The notes: generated by a model not told the origin, from the sequence alone. 64,000 bases of DNA from Photobacterium salinisoli (GCF_003614885.1 NZ_QZMS01000007.1:930001-994000); one strand, 5' to 3'. Shown: positions 45,772 through 55,146, numbered from the stretch's first letter. Numbers and translations: made by a program.

Positions 45772-46110
45772 ATGAAAATTACTGTTCCCCCTACCGCCGC
45801 AAGAAACGGCATTCTCCGGATCTGGCTTCAACGGATTCCTGTCGACAGCGGGATCATTTATGCCTTTCGAACCGGCCAGAATGCCGTTGATAGTCACCCT
45901 ATCAGCCAGGCTCATATTTACGGTCGCGGCCAGGGCTCACCGGCCATTGAGAAGGTCATGCTGCAATTCCCAGTTAATACCGCTGACCAACCCTTTCAGG
46001 CTGGTGAGGTGCTTATTCTTAAAAAACTCAAGCCACCTTCTGACGCCTCTGTTAATACCCCATTGAATACCTACGAAGACATTGAGCTTGATATCATTGA
46101 GATAACATGA
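45772..46110 (+). CDS. small protein downstream of tyrosinase, function unknown
   Basis: A 112-residue protein with short hydrophobic strands (GILRIWLQRIPV, KVMLQFPV, EVLILKKL, DIELDIIEI) suggesting a beta sandwich. There is no signal peptide, membrane helix or cysteine, and only two His. The open frame reaches back into the tyrosinase gene (45682), but the ATG at 45772 gives the more natural N-terminus; its ribosome site is weak. It follows tyrosinase with no terminator in between, so co-transcription is likely. Tyrosinases of some bacteria need a small caddie protein for copper loading; this protein shows no similarity to those that I can see. Role unknown. Confidence 0.6.
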   Translation: MKITVPPTAARNGILRIWLQRIPVDSGIIYAFRTGQNAVDSHPISQAHIYGRGQGSPAIEKVMLQFPVNTADQPFQAGEVLILKKLKPPSDASVNTPLNTYEDIELDIIEIT

Positions 46111-46123
46111 AACACACCAGACT

Positions 46124-46136
46124 GTGACGGCGTCAC
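46124..46136. promoter_or_regulatory. matS: matS site downstream of the tyrosinase unit
   Basis: GTGACGGCGTCAC, exact match to the matS consensus, intergenic, 27 kb from the preceding site. Confidence 0.83.
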
Positions 46137-46285
46137 AAATTCACGTTGGTTAACTTAATGCGTTATCAGAGCACCATTATTTTTCCAGCGAACAGCACGC
46201 CATCCATGGCAAAATCCCCCACAGAAAGTGCAATTCTTTGGTAGAATGACCTCAGAAAACACGTTTTATACCAGTAAAGGTAAGA

Positions 46286-47710
46286 ATGAGTAATAACAAT
46301 AACCAGCCAACCTTGTTTTGGCTGGACTATGAGACATTTGGTGCAAACCCTTCGGTTGATCGCCCCTGCCAGTTTGCGGGTGTGAGAACCGACATGGATT
46401 TCAATGTGATTGGTGAGCCATTGGTGATTTACTGCCAGCCGCCCAGCGATTACCTGCCTTCACCCGAAGCCTGCCTGATCACAGGCATTACACCGCAGGA
46501 AGCGATGGAAAAAGGCTTGCCGGAGCATGAATTTATTGCGCGCATTCATGCGGAGCTCTCAAAACCCAATACCTGCGTAATCGGCTATAACAATGTGCGC
46601 TTTGATGATGAGGTCACTCGATATACGCTGTATCGCAATTTTTACGACCCCTATGCCTGGAGCTGGCAAAACGGCAATTCACGCTGGGATATGCTGGATA
46701 TCATGCGTACTTGCTATGCGTTACGCCCAGATGGTCTGAACTGGCCAACAAACGAAGACGGATTTCCAAGCTTTAAGCTCGAGCATTTATCTGTTGAAAA
46801 CGGGATCGAACACAGCAATGCACACGACGCCATGGCCGATGTGTACGCCACGATTGAGCTGGCCAGGAAAGTTAAAACCAGCCAGCCCAAACTCTTTAAC
46901 TACCTGTTTAATCTTCGTCATAAACGTAAGTTGCAAGAGCTGATTGATATCGCGGAAATGACACCCTTGGTGCATGTTTCAGGTATGTTTGGGTCTGAAT
47001 GCGGCAATACCAGTTGGATCGTCCCCATGGCCTGGCATCCGGATAACAAGAATGCAGTCATTTGCGTCAATCTGGCGATGGATCCTGCTCCACTGTTCGA
47101 TCTGGATGCTGACAGCCTGCGCGAGCGGCTGTACACTAAGCGTGCTGATCTTAACCCCGGCGAATTGCCTGTTCCGCTCAAGCTTGTTCATATTAATAAG
47201 TGCCCTGTGCTGGCACCGGCGAAAACCCTGACGGCCGAAGATGCTGAGCGATTAGGGATAGACCGGACTCAATGCCTGGCCAACCTGAACGCGCTGAAAG
47301 ATAAACCGCAGGTCCGTGAAAAACTGCTGGCCGTGTTCGGTCAGGACAGAGAATTTGAGCCAAACGATGATGTTGATACACAACTGTATAACGGCTTTTT
47401 TTCTGCTGCGGACAAATCTGCGATGGATATCATTCGCGAGTCTGCGCCTGAAGAACTGGGTAAGCTGGAGCTGAATGTAGACGACAAACGCATCAAGCCA
47501 TTACTGTTTCGTTACCGGGCCCGTAGTTTCCCGTTAACGCTAAGCCACCAGGAGCAACAGCAGTGGAAATACCATTGTCAGGATTACTTCGAAACCAAGC
47601 TCCCGGCTTACATGCAAAATCTCGAATCTATAGCGATGGAATACCAAAGCGATGAGAGGAAAATGAAAATCCTGAAAGCCGTGTACGATTACGTAGGCAA
47701 GCTGGTGTAA
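46286..47710 (+). CDS. sbcB: exodeoxyribonuclease I
   Basis: A 474-residue 3'-5' single-strand DNA exonuclease. The DEDDh active site is visible: FWLDYETFGANP (Asp, Glu), NVRFDDEVTRYTLYRNFYDP (Asp) and the His/Asp pair in HSNAHDAMADVYATI. SH3-like and helical C-terminal domains are present and the length equals E. coli SbcB (475). It takes part in recombination, mismatch repair and, with SSB, end processing. The start follows GTAAAGGTAAGA. It ends before a terminator. Confidence 0.97.
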   Translation: MSNNNNQPTLFWLDYETFGANPSVDRPCQFAGVRTDMDFNVIGEPLVIYCQPPSDYLPSPEACLITGITPQEAMEKGLPEHEFIARIHAELSKPNTCVIGYNNVRFDDEVTRYTLYRNFYDPYAWSWQNGNSRWDMLDIMRTCYALRPDGLNWPTNEDGFPSFKLEHLSVENGIEHSNAHDAMADVYATIELARKVKTSQPKLFNYLFNLRHKRKLQELIDIAEMTPLVHVSGMFGSECGNTSWIVPMAWHPDNKNAVICVNLAMDPAPLFDLDADSLRERLYTKRADLNPGELPVPLKLVHINKCPVLAPAKTLTAEDAERLGIDRTQCLANLNALKDKPQVREKLLAVFGQDREFEPNDDVDTQLYNGFFSAADKSAMDIIRESAPEELGKLELNVDDKRIKPLLFRYRARSFPLTLSHQEQQQWKYHCQDYFETKLPAYMQNLESIAMEYQSDERKMKILKAVYDYVGKLV

Positions 47711-47775
47711 TTACACAGCCAGGATGCCTGAAATAAAAATCGTTACAAAGCGCTGATCTTGCATAATAATTTCAC

Positions 47776-47811
47776 AACCCTGACCTTCTCAACGGTCAGG
47801 GTTTCTTTTTT
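47776..47811 (+). terminator. intrinsic terminator after sbcB
   Basis: AACCCTGACC and GGTCAGGGTT pair around TTCTCAAC, followed by TCTTTTTT. Confidence 0.92.
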
Positions 47812-47996
47812 CAGACACTTTTCCTGCTCCGGTAGTTTGAACTTCAACGCAAGGCCAATAACAATTAATAAGTACCCGCTTTGCGTCATGCGTCATGGAG
47901 GCGCCCGGCGACATAAGCCACCTTCAAGCCAATGATGTTTTACTGTCAGATGTCAAAGGGACAGCATGCCGACAGTAAATTGGAAAAGTGATTATT

Positions 47997-48539
47997 ATGG
48001 CAACTGAGTCTCTCACCCGGTGTTATCGATTTGCAAGGGTGGATTTTGAACCCGATCTGAGGTTACTCGTCTGGCCAGACAAATCAGAGACAGCCCTGAC
48101 GCTGCACGAATCACGCCTGCTTGAAGCGCTGTGCTACTTTGCCGGCGAGGTAATAAGCCATAAATCATTGTCTGATAAAACATTTCTTCCACAAGATTCC
48201 ATGTCGCACATACAAAAGATCGACCTGGCTGCAATATTCAACTCTCTTCGCCGCAAGCTGACTGTTAATGGTGTGATGGCTATTCCTATCGAGGTGCTCC
48301 CCCATTTTGGCTTTCGCGTCCCCTTGCCAAAAGAGACCTGCCGCCATATCCATCGCTTCAAACAACCCGAGACGCTGCCATCCAAGCCGTCGCCACAACC
48401 GGCAATCACAACGGTAAAAACCAGCCGGCCACACAGTTCGGCAACAGAGCACATAGTAAAACACAGCCTGATGCATAAACTGTCTGTATTGCTGCTTGCT
48501 GCCGCTGGCATTGCAATCGTCATCGTTTCAAACCTGTGA
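47997..48539 (+). CDS. ToxR-type winged-helix protein anchored by a C-terminal membrane helix, no periplasmic domain
   Basis: A 180-residue protein. Residues 10-100 form an OmpR/ToxR-like winged helix (FEPDLRLLVW, LTLHESRLLEALCYFAGEVI, IFNSLRRKL, GFRVPLP). A Pro/Ser-rich linker follows, then one membrane helix (about 158-178, LSVLLLAAAGIAIVIV), ending three residues later. ToxR, TcpP and CadC carry a periplasmic sensing domain after this helix; here there is none. Such proteins may work with a separate membrane partner. The ATG at 47997 is preceded by GGAAAAG; a GTG lies three codons upstream. It sits just upstream of yohJK, its possible target or signal partner. Confidence 0.75.
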   Translation: MATESLTRCYRFARVDFEPDLRLLVWPDKSETALTLHESRLLEALCYFAGEVISHKSLSDKTFLPQDSMSHIQKIDLAAIFNSLRRKLTVNGVMAIPIEVLPHFGFRVPLPKETCRHIHRFKQPETLPSKPSPQPAITTVKTSRPHSSATEHIVKHSLMHKLSVLLLAAAGIAIVIVSNL

Positions 48540-48636
48540 ACAAGCTGACCAGGATAAACACAGCCGCAAAGAAATGTGGTGTAGATCTCATGTATTTTGT
48601 ATTATTGCGACACCATTCATTATCATCCTGACGTAT

Positions 48637-48978
48637 ATGAGCTATCTGCGTTCATTTGCAATCATCGCCATTTTTCTGATGGTCGGGAAAGGATTTCAGT
48701 CTCTTACTCAGATCCCCATACCCGGCAGCATTCTCGGCATGTTATTTCTCTTCACGGCTCTGTCTACAGGCCTGTTGCCGCCCAACTGGGCTAAACCCGG
48801 CTGTCATCTGCTTATTCGCCATATGGCTATTTTGTTTGTGCCTGTGGGAGTCGGACTGGTCAATTATCTGGATCTGCTCAGAGCAAATGCTTTACCTGTA
48901 CTTGTAAGCACTATAGGCAGCAGTTTGGTGGTTCTGTTGTTTGTTGGCTGGTATGTACAGCGCAAGGAGTCTGACTGA
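48637..48978 (+). CDS. yohJ: CidA/LrgA-family membrane protein YohJ
   Basis: A 113-residue holin-like membrane protein with four helices and the family core IPIPGSILGMLFLF, then PGCHLLIRHMAILFVPVGVGLVNYLDLL. It works with YohK (LrgB type) and is linked in other bacteria to control of lysis or export of small metabolites such as pyruvate. The frame is open from 48496; ATGs at 48574 and 48637 are candidates and the latter matches the E. coli start, though neither has a strong ribosome site. The stop overlaps the yohK start (TGATG). Confidence 0.88.
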   Translation: MSYLRSFAIIAIFLMVGKGFQSLTQIPIPGSILGMLFLFTALSTGLLPPNWAKPGCHLLIRHMAILFVPVGVGLVNYLDLLRANALPVLVSTIGSSLVVLLFVGWYVQRKESD

Positions 48979-49655
48979 TGTGGTTAGCCGTTACACTGAT
49001 TGTTTTTATTCTTGCCCGTCAATTATCCAAGCGCTTCCAGCACCCCATTCTTAATCCGTTACTTCTCTGTCTGGTGGTAATCATTCCTCTGCTTTTGGTG
49101 CTTAATGTACCTTATGAAGTGTACTTCGATGATAACAAATGGATTCATTATCTCCTGGAACCTGCTGTCGTTGCTCTTGCTTTTCCTCTTTATGAACAAC
49201 TGCCGCAAATTCGCAGTCGCTGGAAAGTCATCGTCACAGCCTGCCTGTTTGGCAGCATACTATCAATGATTACCGGGACAGCCATTGCCCTTGCGCTTGG
49301 TGCTGACTTACAGCTTACTGCAAGTATTCTGCCTAAATCCGTGACCACCCCCATCGCTATGGCAGTTGCTGAACAAATTGGGGGGGTACCGTCGCTGGCC
49401 GCCGTCATGGTACTGATCGCCGGTGTCTTTGGAGCCGTATTGGGTTATCCGTTGTTTAAACTTGTCGGCATCACCCACCCGATGGCCAAAGGATTAAGCA
49501 TGGGGACTGTGGCACACGCATTAGGAACGGCTAAAGCGGCTGAGGAGAATTACAAAGATGGCGCGTTCAGCTCACTGGCCTTAGTTCTTTGTGGTGTCAT
49601 CACAGCCATTCTTGCTCCGATCATCTATCCCCTGCTGTTGTCTGTCTTCCACTGA
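48978..49655 (+). CDS. yohK: LrgB-family membrane protein YohK
   Basis: A 225-residue membrane protein with about seven helices and the LrgB signatures SILPKSVTTPIAMAVAEQIG and HPMAKGLSMGTVAHALGTAK. It pairs with YohJ. The order yohJ-yohK-cdd is the same as in E. coli, which suggests an old association with nucleoside use. Translation is coupled to yohJ through TGATG. Confidence 0.94.
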   Translation: MWLAVTLIVFILARQLSKRFQHPILNPLLLCLVVIIPLLLVLNVPYEVYFDDNKWIHYLLEPAVVALAFPLYEQLPQIRSRWKVIVTACLFGSILSMITGTAIALALGADLQLTASILPKSVTTPIAMAVAEQIGGVPSLAAVMVLIAGVFGAVLGYPLFKLVGITHPMAKGLSMGTVAHALGTAKAAEENYKDGAFSSLALVLCGVITAILAPIIYPLLLSVFH

Positions 49656-49678
49656 CAACAAGCTTCCGGTCACTTCTT

Positions 49679-49719
49679 AAGCGGTTTAGCTGTGCAATAC
49701 AGGCATAGCCAGACCGCTT
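49679..49719 (+). terminator. possible terminator after yohK
   Basis: AAGCGGT and ACCGCTT pair over a long loop, followed by TACTGAG; a weak terminator at best. Confidence 0.4.
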
Positions 49720-49881
49720 TACTGAGTATTTAAATACATACACTTATCTCATTAATCATGTGAAACCACTCACTAATTTGCAAATGCGATGAAATAAACA
49801 ACATAAAATGGTGACAGTGATCACTATATGTATTCATTTACGCACTACAATGCGTAAGTGAATACATTAAGGAGAATCAGT

Positions 49882-50769
49882 ATGCGCACCGACGTAATGG
49901 ACGCTGTAGAGCACCTGCCACACACATTGTCACAGGCGCTTAAGCCTATCATTACCGATCCGAGTTTTGATGCCACACTGAGCAAAGAAGAATTCGACAA
50001 GTTAATGAAAGACAGTCAGTTGACGGATGCAGATCTGCGTATTCAGTTGCTGAAAGTGGCCGCTGCTTATTCGATTGCCACTCTGTCAAACTTCCATGTG
50101 GGTGCCATTGCCCGTGGAAACTCTGGTCGCCTGTATTTCGGTGCGAACATGGAATTCAGTGCCACTTCTATGTCACAAACGGTTCACGCAGAACAGTCTG
50201 CCATCAGCCATGCCTGGTTGAAAGGTGAAACGGGTATTACCGACATTACCGTAAACTACTCACCCTGCGGGCATTGCCGGCAGTTCATGAATGAACTGAC
50301 AACAGCACAAAGCATCATGGTGCAATTGCCGGAGCGTTCACCCAAAGCACTGCAGGAATATCTGCCTGAGTCCTTTGGTCCGTCAGATTTGGGTATCACC
50401 GAGCTCTTATTATCGGACCGCTCACATGAACTGAAGCTTGAAACCGATGATGAGTTGCTGCAAGAAGCCTGTAAAGCGGCAGATAAATCACATGCCCCCT
50501 ATAGTAAAAACTACGCAGGGGTTGCGCTGAAAGCGAAAGATGGCCGGCTGTTTTCCGGCATGTACGCAGAGAATGCGGCATTTAACCCGAGCCTGCCACC
50601 ACTCCAAGTGGCACTGATTAACATGAATATGGCTGGCTATCCGCTGTCAGATATTATTGAAGCCGCTTTGGTTGAACAGAAAGATTCTGCTATCAGTTTG
50701 CTGGCTGATACACAAAATACGCTGGAAACCTTCAATCCTGATATGCCACTCTCTTACGCCGCCATCTGA
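49882..50769 (+). CDS. cdd: cytidine deaminase
   Basis: A 295-residue two-domain zinc enzyme of the E. coli type (294) that deaminates cytidine and deoxycytidine to uridines. The active site in the first domain has HAEQSAISHAW (zinc ligand and catalytic Glu) and YSPCGHCRQFMNEL (two zinc Cys). The second domain is a degenerate copy, as usual. The ATG at 49882 has AAGGAGAA upstream; the longer frame from 49858 is not needed. It is closed by a strong terminator. Confidence 0.97.
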   Translation: MRTDVMDAVEHLPHTLSQALKPIITDPSFDATLSKEEFDKLMKDSQLTDADLRIQLLKVAAAYSIATLSNFHVGAIARGNSGRLYFGANMEFSATSMSQTVHAEQSAISHAWLKGETGITDITVNYSPCGHCRQFMNELTTAQSIMVQLPERSPKALQEYLPESFGPSDLGITELLLSDRSHELKLETDDELLQEACKAADKSHAPYSKNYAGVALKAKDGRLFSGMYAENAAFNPSLPPLQVALINMNMAGYPLSDIIEAALVEQKDSAISLLADTQNTLETFNPDMPLSYAAI

Positions 50770-50791
50770 TAACAAACAGAAACTTCCTTGC

Positions 50792-50828
50792 AGCCGACAA
50801 AGCACTCTGTTTTGTCGGCTTTTTTTAT
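50792..50828 (+). terminator. intrinsic terminator after cdd
   Basis: AGCCGACAAA and TTTGTCGGCT pair, followed by seven T. Confidence 0.93.
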
Positions 50829-50896
50829 TAATTAACAATTTCTTCTATGCATCCATCAGAGTATGATTCCAGATTATTTTTTCTGAAAGACATCTT

Positions 50897-51805
50897 ATGA
50901 CTCATCGACACAACCCTCTTCAGGGCGCTTGCTGGATGCTGACAGCTGGAATGGCGTTTGCCGTGGTTAACAGCATGGCACAATACCTGAGTGTGACCTT
51001 CCATCTGCCATCTACCACGGTCGGTTTGATTCAATATTTTATTGCTCTTCTGGTTATGCTTCCCTGGCTGCACAGTATCGGCCTTCGCCAGGCTCTGAAA
51101 ACACAACATTTTGGTATGCATTGCTTCCGCGTCTTTCTGTCCGTTATCGGTATTCAGTTATGGCTATGGGCGCTGGCATACCCTGTTCCTATCTGGCAAG
51201 GCATTGCGCTGCTGATGACATCGCCTTTGTTCGCTACCGTAGGCTCGGGTTTATTGCTGAAAGAAAAGGTCGGCTTTGTACGCTGGATGGCAACGCTGGC
51301 TGGCTTCGCTGGTGCGATGATCATCCTTGAGCCGTGGGCTGACAATTTCAATTTAGCCTCATTGCTGCCTATTGGCGCCGCTTTCTTCTGGGCGAGCTAT
51401 TCTCTGATGGTGAAGAAGATGTCGCACCACGACTCACCGACGACTATGGTCGTCTACCTGCTGGTGCTGATCACACCTTTTAACCTTTTTCTTGCGGCGC
51501 CTGATTTCACTCTGCCTGTTGGCCAACACACCTGGGTTCTGCTGGTCGGTGCCGGGTTATTTACCGCACTCGCTAACTGGGCCATTGCTAAAGCCTACGC
51601 CATTGCTGACGCCTCTTTCGTGCAACCTTTCGACCATGCCAAACTGCCATTGAACGTACTGGCCGGATTTATCGTCTTCGGATGGGTACCTCCTGGACGG
51701 CTCTGGCTGGGGGCCGCCATTATTATTGCCTCGGTCGCTTTCATTACGCAGTGGGAGCGAAGAAAACCGATGCTGCAGGCGGCAACAATCAATGAAGTTG
51801 CCTGA
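50897..51805 (+). CDS. EamA/DMT-family transporter
   Basis: A 302-residue inner-membrane protein with ten predicted helices in two EamA repeats; the second repeat starts near LLPIGAAFFWASYSLMVKK. The family exports or imports small metabolites; substrate cannot be told from sequence. AspAlaSerPhe and PheAspHisAlaLysLeuPro in the last third (DASFVQPFDHAKLPLN) are typical of RhaT/YdcZ-like members. It is a single gene between two terminators. Confidence 0.88.
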   Translation: MTHRHNPLQGACWMLTAGMAFAVVNSMAQYLSVTFHLPSTTVGLIQYFIALLVMLPWLHSIGLRQALKTQHFGMHCFRVFLSVIGIQLWLWALAYPVPIWQGIALLMTSPLFATVGSGLLLKEKVGFVRWMATLAGFAGAMIILEPWADNFNLASLLPIGAAFFWASYSLMVKKMSHHDSPTTMVVYLLVLITPFNLFLAAPDFTLPVGQHTWVLLVGAGLFTALANWAIAKAYAIADASFVQPFDHAKLPLNVLAGFIVFGWVPPGRLWLGAAIIIASVAFITQWERRKPMLQAATINEVA

Positions 51806-51821
51806 CCTGACGACAGATACA

Positions 51822-51850
51822 AAAAAGCTGGCAATTCGCCAGCTTTTTCG
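51822..51850. terminator. bidirectional terminator
   Basis: AAAAAGCTGGC and GCCAGCTTTTT pair around AATTC; it lies between the transporter and the convergent gene at 51881. Confidence 0.93.
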
Positions 51851-51880
51851 ATTCATTCTGCAGTCTCCATTCATGCTGAA

Positions 51881-52282
51881 TTAGAAACGCACTCTTACAC
51901 CCATTGCCGCTTCCAGTTCCACATCAACATCTTCGACCATATATAGCGTCGGCCCAACTTCACCATACAGCTCAAACTGATTAACAGGCACTTCCAGACC
52001 AATACCGGAACGGATACCCAATTTATCGTAACGGTTATCAACATACTGCGCGCCAACAAAGGTATATCCCATGTTAAGCTGAGGATTTCTTGTCAAGGTG
52101 CCCAGGTTAAACGTTTTATCCACCGCAAAACCAAATTCGTCTAAACCCAGCGAAAAGCGCAGGTCATTATTTTTGTACTGCACACCACTCATTGGCGAAC
52201 CAAGAAAAATACCTGCCGATTGCGACGCCAAAGCAGACGTAGACAAACCACACAACAAAATACCAATCAACGACTTCTTCAT
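51881..52282 (-). CDS. small exported beta-barrel-like protein, function unknown
   Basis: A 133-residue exported protein with signal peptide MKKSLIGILLCGLSTSALA. The mature part alternates polar and hydrophobic residues in strands (SGVQYKNNDLRFSLGLD, PQLNMGYTFVGAQYV, FELYGEVGPTLYMV) and ends with Phe (GVRVRF), the usual signal for outer-membrane insertion by Bam. At about 114 mature residues it could form a small eight-strand barrel. I do not recognise a named family. Confidence 0.7.
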   Translation of the reverse strand: MKKSLIGILLCGLSTSALASQSAGIFLGSPMSGVQYKNNDLRFSLGLDEFGFAVDKTFNLGTLTRNPQLNMGYTFVGAQYVDNRYDKLGIRSGIGLEVPVNQFELYGEVGPTLYMVEDVDVELEAAMGVRVRF

Positions 52283-52458
52283 GTTACTGTCCGTTTTCCC
52301 TGAATTGCGCTCTAACGACCTTAGATTATACTGATAGAGCTCTCTTTAAGCTTGTCACTCTACTGTAACTGCAATATCACGACAATACGAACCTATAACC
52401 ATACAAATGACAAATATTTGACATACCAGCTGTCAAATAATTACAGATAAACGCATTT

Positions 52459-55146
52459 TCATTCGGCAGAAATCATTGTTCTTAAAACATAATGCAAAAT
52501 GCCTCCAGCCTTGAGGTACGCCATTTCTGTTCGGGTATCGACCCGGGCTTTTACGCTATATTGTGACTCTTGTCCCTGTTCGTTGGTGATTTCAAGCGTC
52601 AACGCTGCCCCCGGCGATAAGGTATCAACGCCTTTCAGCTGTACCTTTTCCTTGCCGGTTAACGCCAATGAAGCCAGTAAACCTTCAGGAAGCTCCACAG
52701 GAATCACCCCCATACCCACCAGATTTGAACGGTGAATTCGCTCAAAGCTTTCGGCCAGTACCGCTTTCACGCCCAGTAAGCTGGTCCCTTTCGCGGCCCA
52801 GTCCCGGCTTGATCCTGTGCCATATTCTTTCCCGGCAAAAATCACCAGAGGTATGTTCTGGTCCTGATACTTCATCGCAGCATCATAAATGGATACTTCT
52901 TCACCTGTCGGCTGGTAAATGGTGTACCCGCCTTCTTTACCTTTGAGCATCAGGTTCCTAATGCGAATATTGGCAAAAGTGCCGCGCATCATGACTTCGT
53001 GATTACCGCGCCGTGAACCGTAGGAATTGAAATCTGCCGGTTCAATCCCCTGCTCCTGCAAATAATGGCCGGCCGGGCTGTCTGCCTTAATGTTACCCGC
53101 CGGTGAGATGTGGTCGGTCGTTATTGAGTCACCAAACAGCGCCAGAATAGCTGCATTTTCAATATCTTTCAGCGGCTTTAGCGGCTGCGTTATCTCGTCA
53201 AAATAAGGCGGAAGGCGAACGTAAGTAGAGTCTGGCCGCCACTGATAAGTATTCCCTTTATTAATGGTGATTTGCTGCCAGATATCGTCGCCGGCAAAAA
53301 TGTCCGCATATTCCTGCTCGAACATGCTGTTCTTCACTTCCCTCATCGCCAGGTCAATGTCTTCCTGAGATGGCCAGACATCTTTCAGATACACCGGCTG
53401 GCCATTACTGTCATGACCCAGAGGCTCTTGGGTCAAATCAATACTTGTCGTGCCAGCCAAAGCAAAGGCAACCACCAGAGGCGGAGATGCCAGCCAGTTC
53501 GCTTTCACCAGGGGATGGACGCGGCCCTCAAAGTTTCGGTTGCCCGACAGCACCGAGGAAACAGTAAGGTTAGCGTCATTGATGGCTTTTTCGATTGGGG
53601 CAAGTAACGGTCCGGAATTACCGATACAGGTCGTACAGCCATACCCCACTAAATTGAACCCCAACTTGTTCAGATAGTCCTGCAGGCCCGATGCCTCAAA
53701 GTACCGGGTCACCACTTTCGAACCAGGTGCCAGAGAGCTTTTCACCCAGGGCTTGGTCTGCAGACCTTTTTCCACCGCATTCTTTGCCAGCAAACCCGCG
53801 GCTAACATCACGCTGGGATTAGAAGTGTTAGTGCAGGATGTGATGGCGGCAATCACGACATCACCGTGAGTCAGTGAAAACGTCCGACCTTCAGTCTCCT
53901 CGCCGGGTACGCCCAAATCAACCTGGATTTGCTGCTCTGGTTGCAGTCCGCTCAATGTCAGTAAATCTTCCGTTGCGGTTTTGATGTCAGGCAGCGAGAC
54001 TCTGTCCTGCGGACGCTTGGGGCCGGCCAGACTCGGGACAACCTCATCCAGTGCCAGTGCCAGAGTATCTGTATAAAAAGGCTCAGGCCGGCTGGAATCG
54101 CGCCACATGGCATTGGCTTTGGCATAGGCTTCAACACGGGCAATCAGGGACTCACTGCGCCCGGAAAGACGCATATACCGCAGCGTTTCCTGATCTATCG
54201 GAAAGAACCCGCAGGTTGCACCGTATTCAGGCGCCATATTGGCAATTGTCGCCCGATCAGCCAGAGGCAGAGCATCCAAACCCGGGCCGTAGAATTCGAC
54301 GAACTTACCGACCACCCCTTTTTTACGCAGCATTTCAGTGACAGTTAAGACAAGATCGGTTGCCGTCACGCCCGGATGTAATTTGCCACTGAGGTGAAAA
54401 CCAATCACTTCCGGGATTAACATAGAGATTGGCTGACCAAGCATAGCGGCTTCCGCTTCAATACCGCCAACACCCCAGCCAAGCACGCCCAAAGCATTAA
54501 TCATAGTGGTATGCGAGTCGGTTCCGACCAGCGTGTCCGGATACAGAACGCCATTGTCCTGCCACACGGACTGTCCAAGGTATTCAAGGTTTACCTGGTG
54601 GCATATTCCCGTTCCCGGCGGCACAACACGAAAATTCGTAAAGGCTTGCTGGCCCCAGCGCAAAAACTGATAGCGCTCTATATTACGCTGCATTTCAAGT
54701 TCAACGTTTCGGTCAAACGCCTGCTCAGAGGCGTAAACATCCACCATCACAGAGTGATCTATCACCAGATCAACAGCCGACTGTGGATTGATCGTGTCGG
54801 GGTTTTTACCCGCCCGGGTCATGGCGTCCCGCATCGCAGCCAGATCGACGACAGCCGGCACACCGGTAAAATCCTGCATTAGCACACGGGCCGGGCGGTA
54901 TTGAATTTCTTTGTCAGAACGGCGGGTATCAAGCCAATCAATAATAGATTGGATGTCGGATTTTGTGACAGTGTCACCATCTTCAAACCTGAGCAGGTTC
55001 TCCAGTAACACTTTCAGGGAAAAAGGTAAGCGGTCAACCTCTCCCAAATGACGCAGTGCAGTCAGGTCATAATAATCAAAGCGCTGACCGCCAATATCCA
55101 AGGTTTTTTTACTGTGAAAACTGTCCTTCGAAATTCGTACATTCAT
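52459..55146 (-). CDS. acnA: aconitate hydratase A
   Basis: An 895-residue iron-sulfur enzyme of the TCA cycle (E. coli AcnA has 891) that interconverts citrate and isocitrate. Cluster cysteines lie in ITSCTNTSNPSVMLAAG and VGYGCTTCIGNSGPL. The substrate segment DSHTTMINALGVLGWGVGG and the C-terminal swivel domain (FGDSITTDHISPAGNI, YGTGSSRDWAAKGT) are complete. It is AcnA type by domain order. It is a single gene and contains an exact matS near its 5' end. Confidence 0.97.
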   Translation of the reverse strand: MNVRISKDSFHSKKTLDIGGQRFDYYDLTALRHLGEVDRLPFSLKVLLENLLRFEDGDTVTKSDIQSIIDWLDTRRSDKEIQYRPARVLMQDFTGVPAVVDLAAMRDAMTRAGKNPDTINPQSAVDLVIDHSVMVDVYASEQAFDRNVELEMQRNIERYQFLRWGQQAFTNFRVVPPGTGICHQVNLEYLGQSVWQDNGVLYPDTLVGTDSHTTMINALGVLGWGVGGIEAEAAMLGQPISMLIPEVIGFHLSGKLHPGVTATDLVLTVTEMLRKKGVVGKFVEFYGPGLDALPLADRATIANMAPEYGATCGFFPIDQETLRYMRLSGRSESLIARVEAYAKANAMWRDSSRPEPFYTDTLALALDEVVPSLAGPKRPQDRVSLPDIKTATEDLLTLSGLQPEQQIQVDLGVPGEETEGRTFSLTHGDVVIAAITSCTNTSNPSVMLAAGLLAKNAVEKGLQTKPWVKSSLAPGSKVVTRYFEASGLQDYLNKLGFNLVGYGCTTCIGNSGPLLAPIEKAINDANLTVSSVLSGNRNFEGRVHPLVKANWLASPPLVVAFALAGTTSIDLTQEPLGHDSNGQPVYLKDVWPSQEDIDLAMREVKNSMFEQEYADIFAGDDIWQQITINKGNTYQWRPDSTYVRLPPYFDEITQPLKPLKDIENAAILALFGDSITTDHISPAGNIKADSPAGHYLQEQGIEPADFNSYGSRRGNHEVMMRGTFANIRIRNLMLKGKEGGYTIYQPTGEEVSIYDAAMKYQDQNIPLVIFAGKEYGTGSSRDWAAKGTSLLGVKAVLAESFERIHRSNLVGMGVIPVELPEGLLASLALTGKEKVQLKGVDTLSPGAALTLEITNEQGQESQYSVKARVDTRTEMAYLKAGGILHYVLRTMISAE
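54965..54977. promoter_or_regulatory. matS: matS site inside acnA
   Basis: GTGACAGTGTCAC, exact match to the matS consensus; the right-most site in the window, 50 kb from dif. Confidence 0.85.

Noticed and set aside
49811..49824. GTGACAGTGATCAC considered as matS upstream of cdd
   Set aside because: The spacer is one base too long and the right half is ATCAC.
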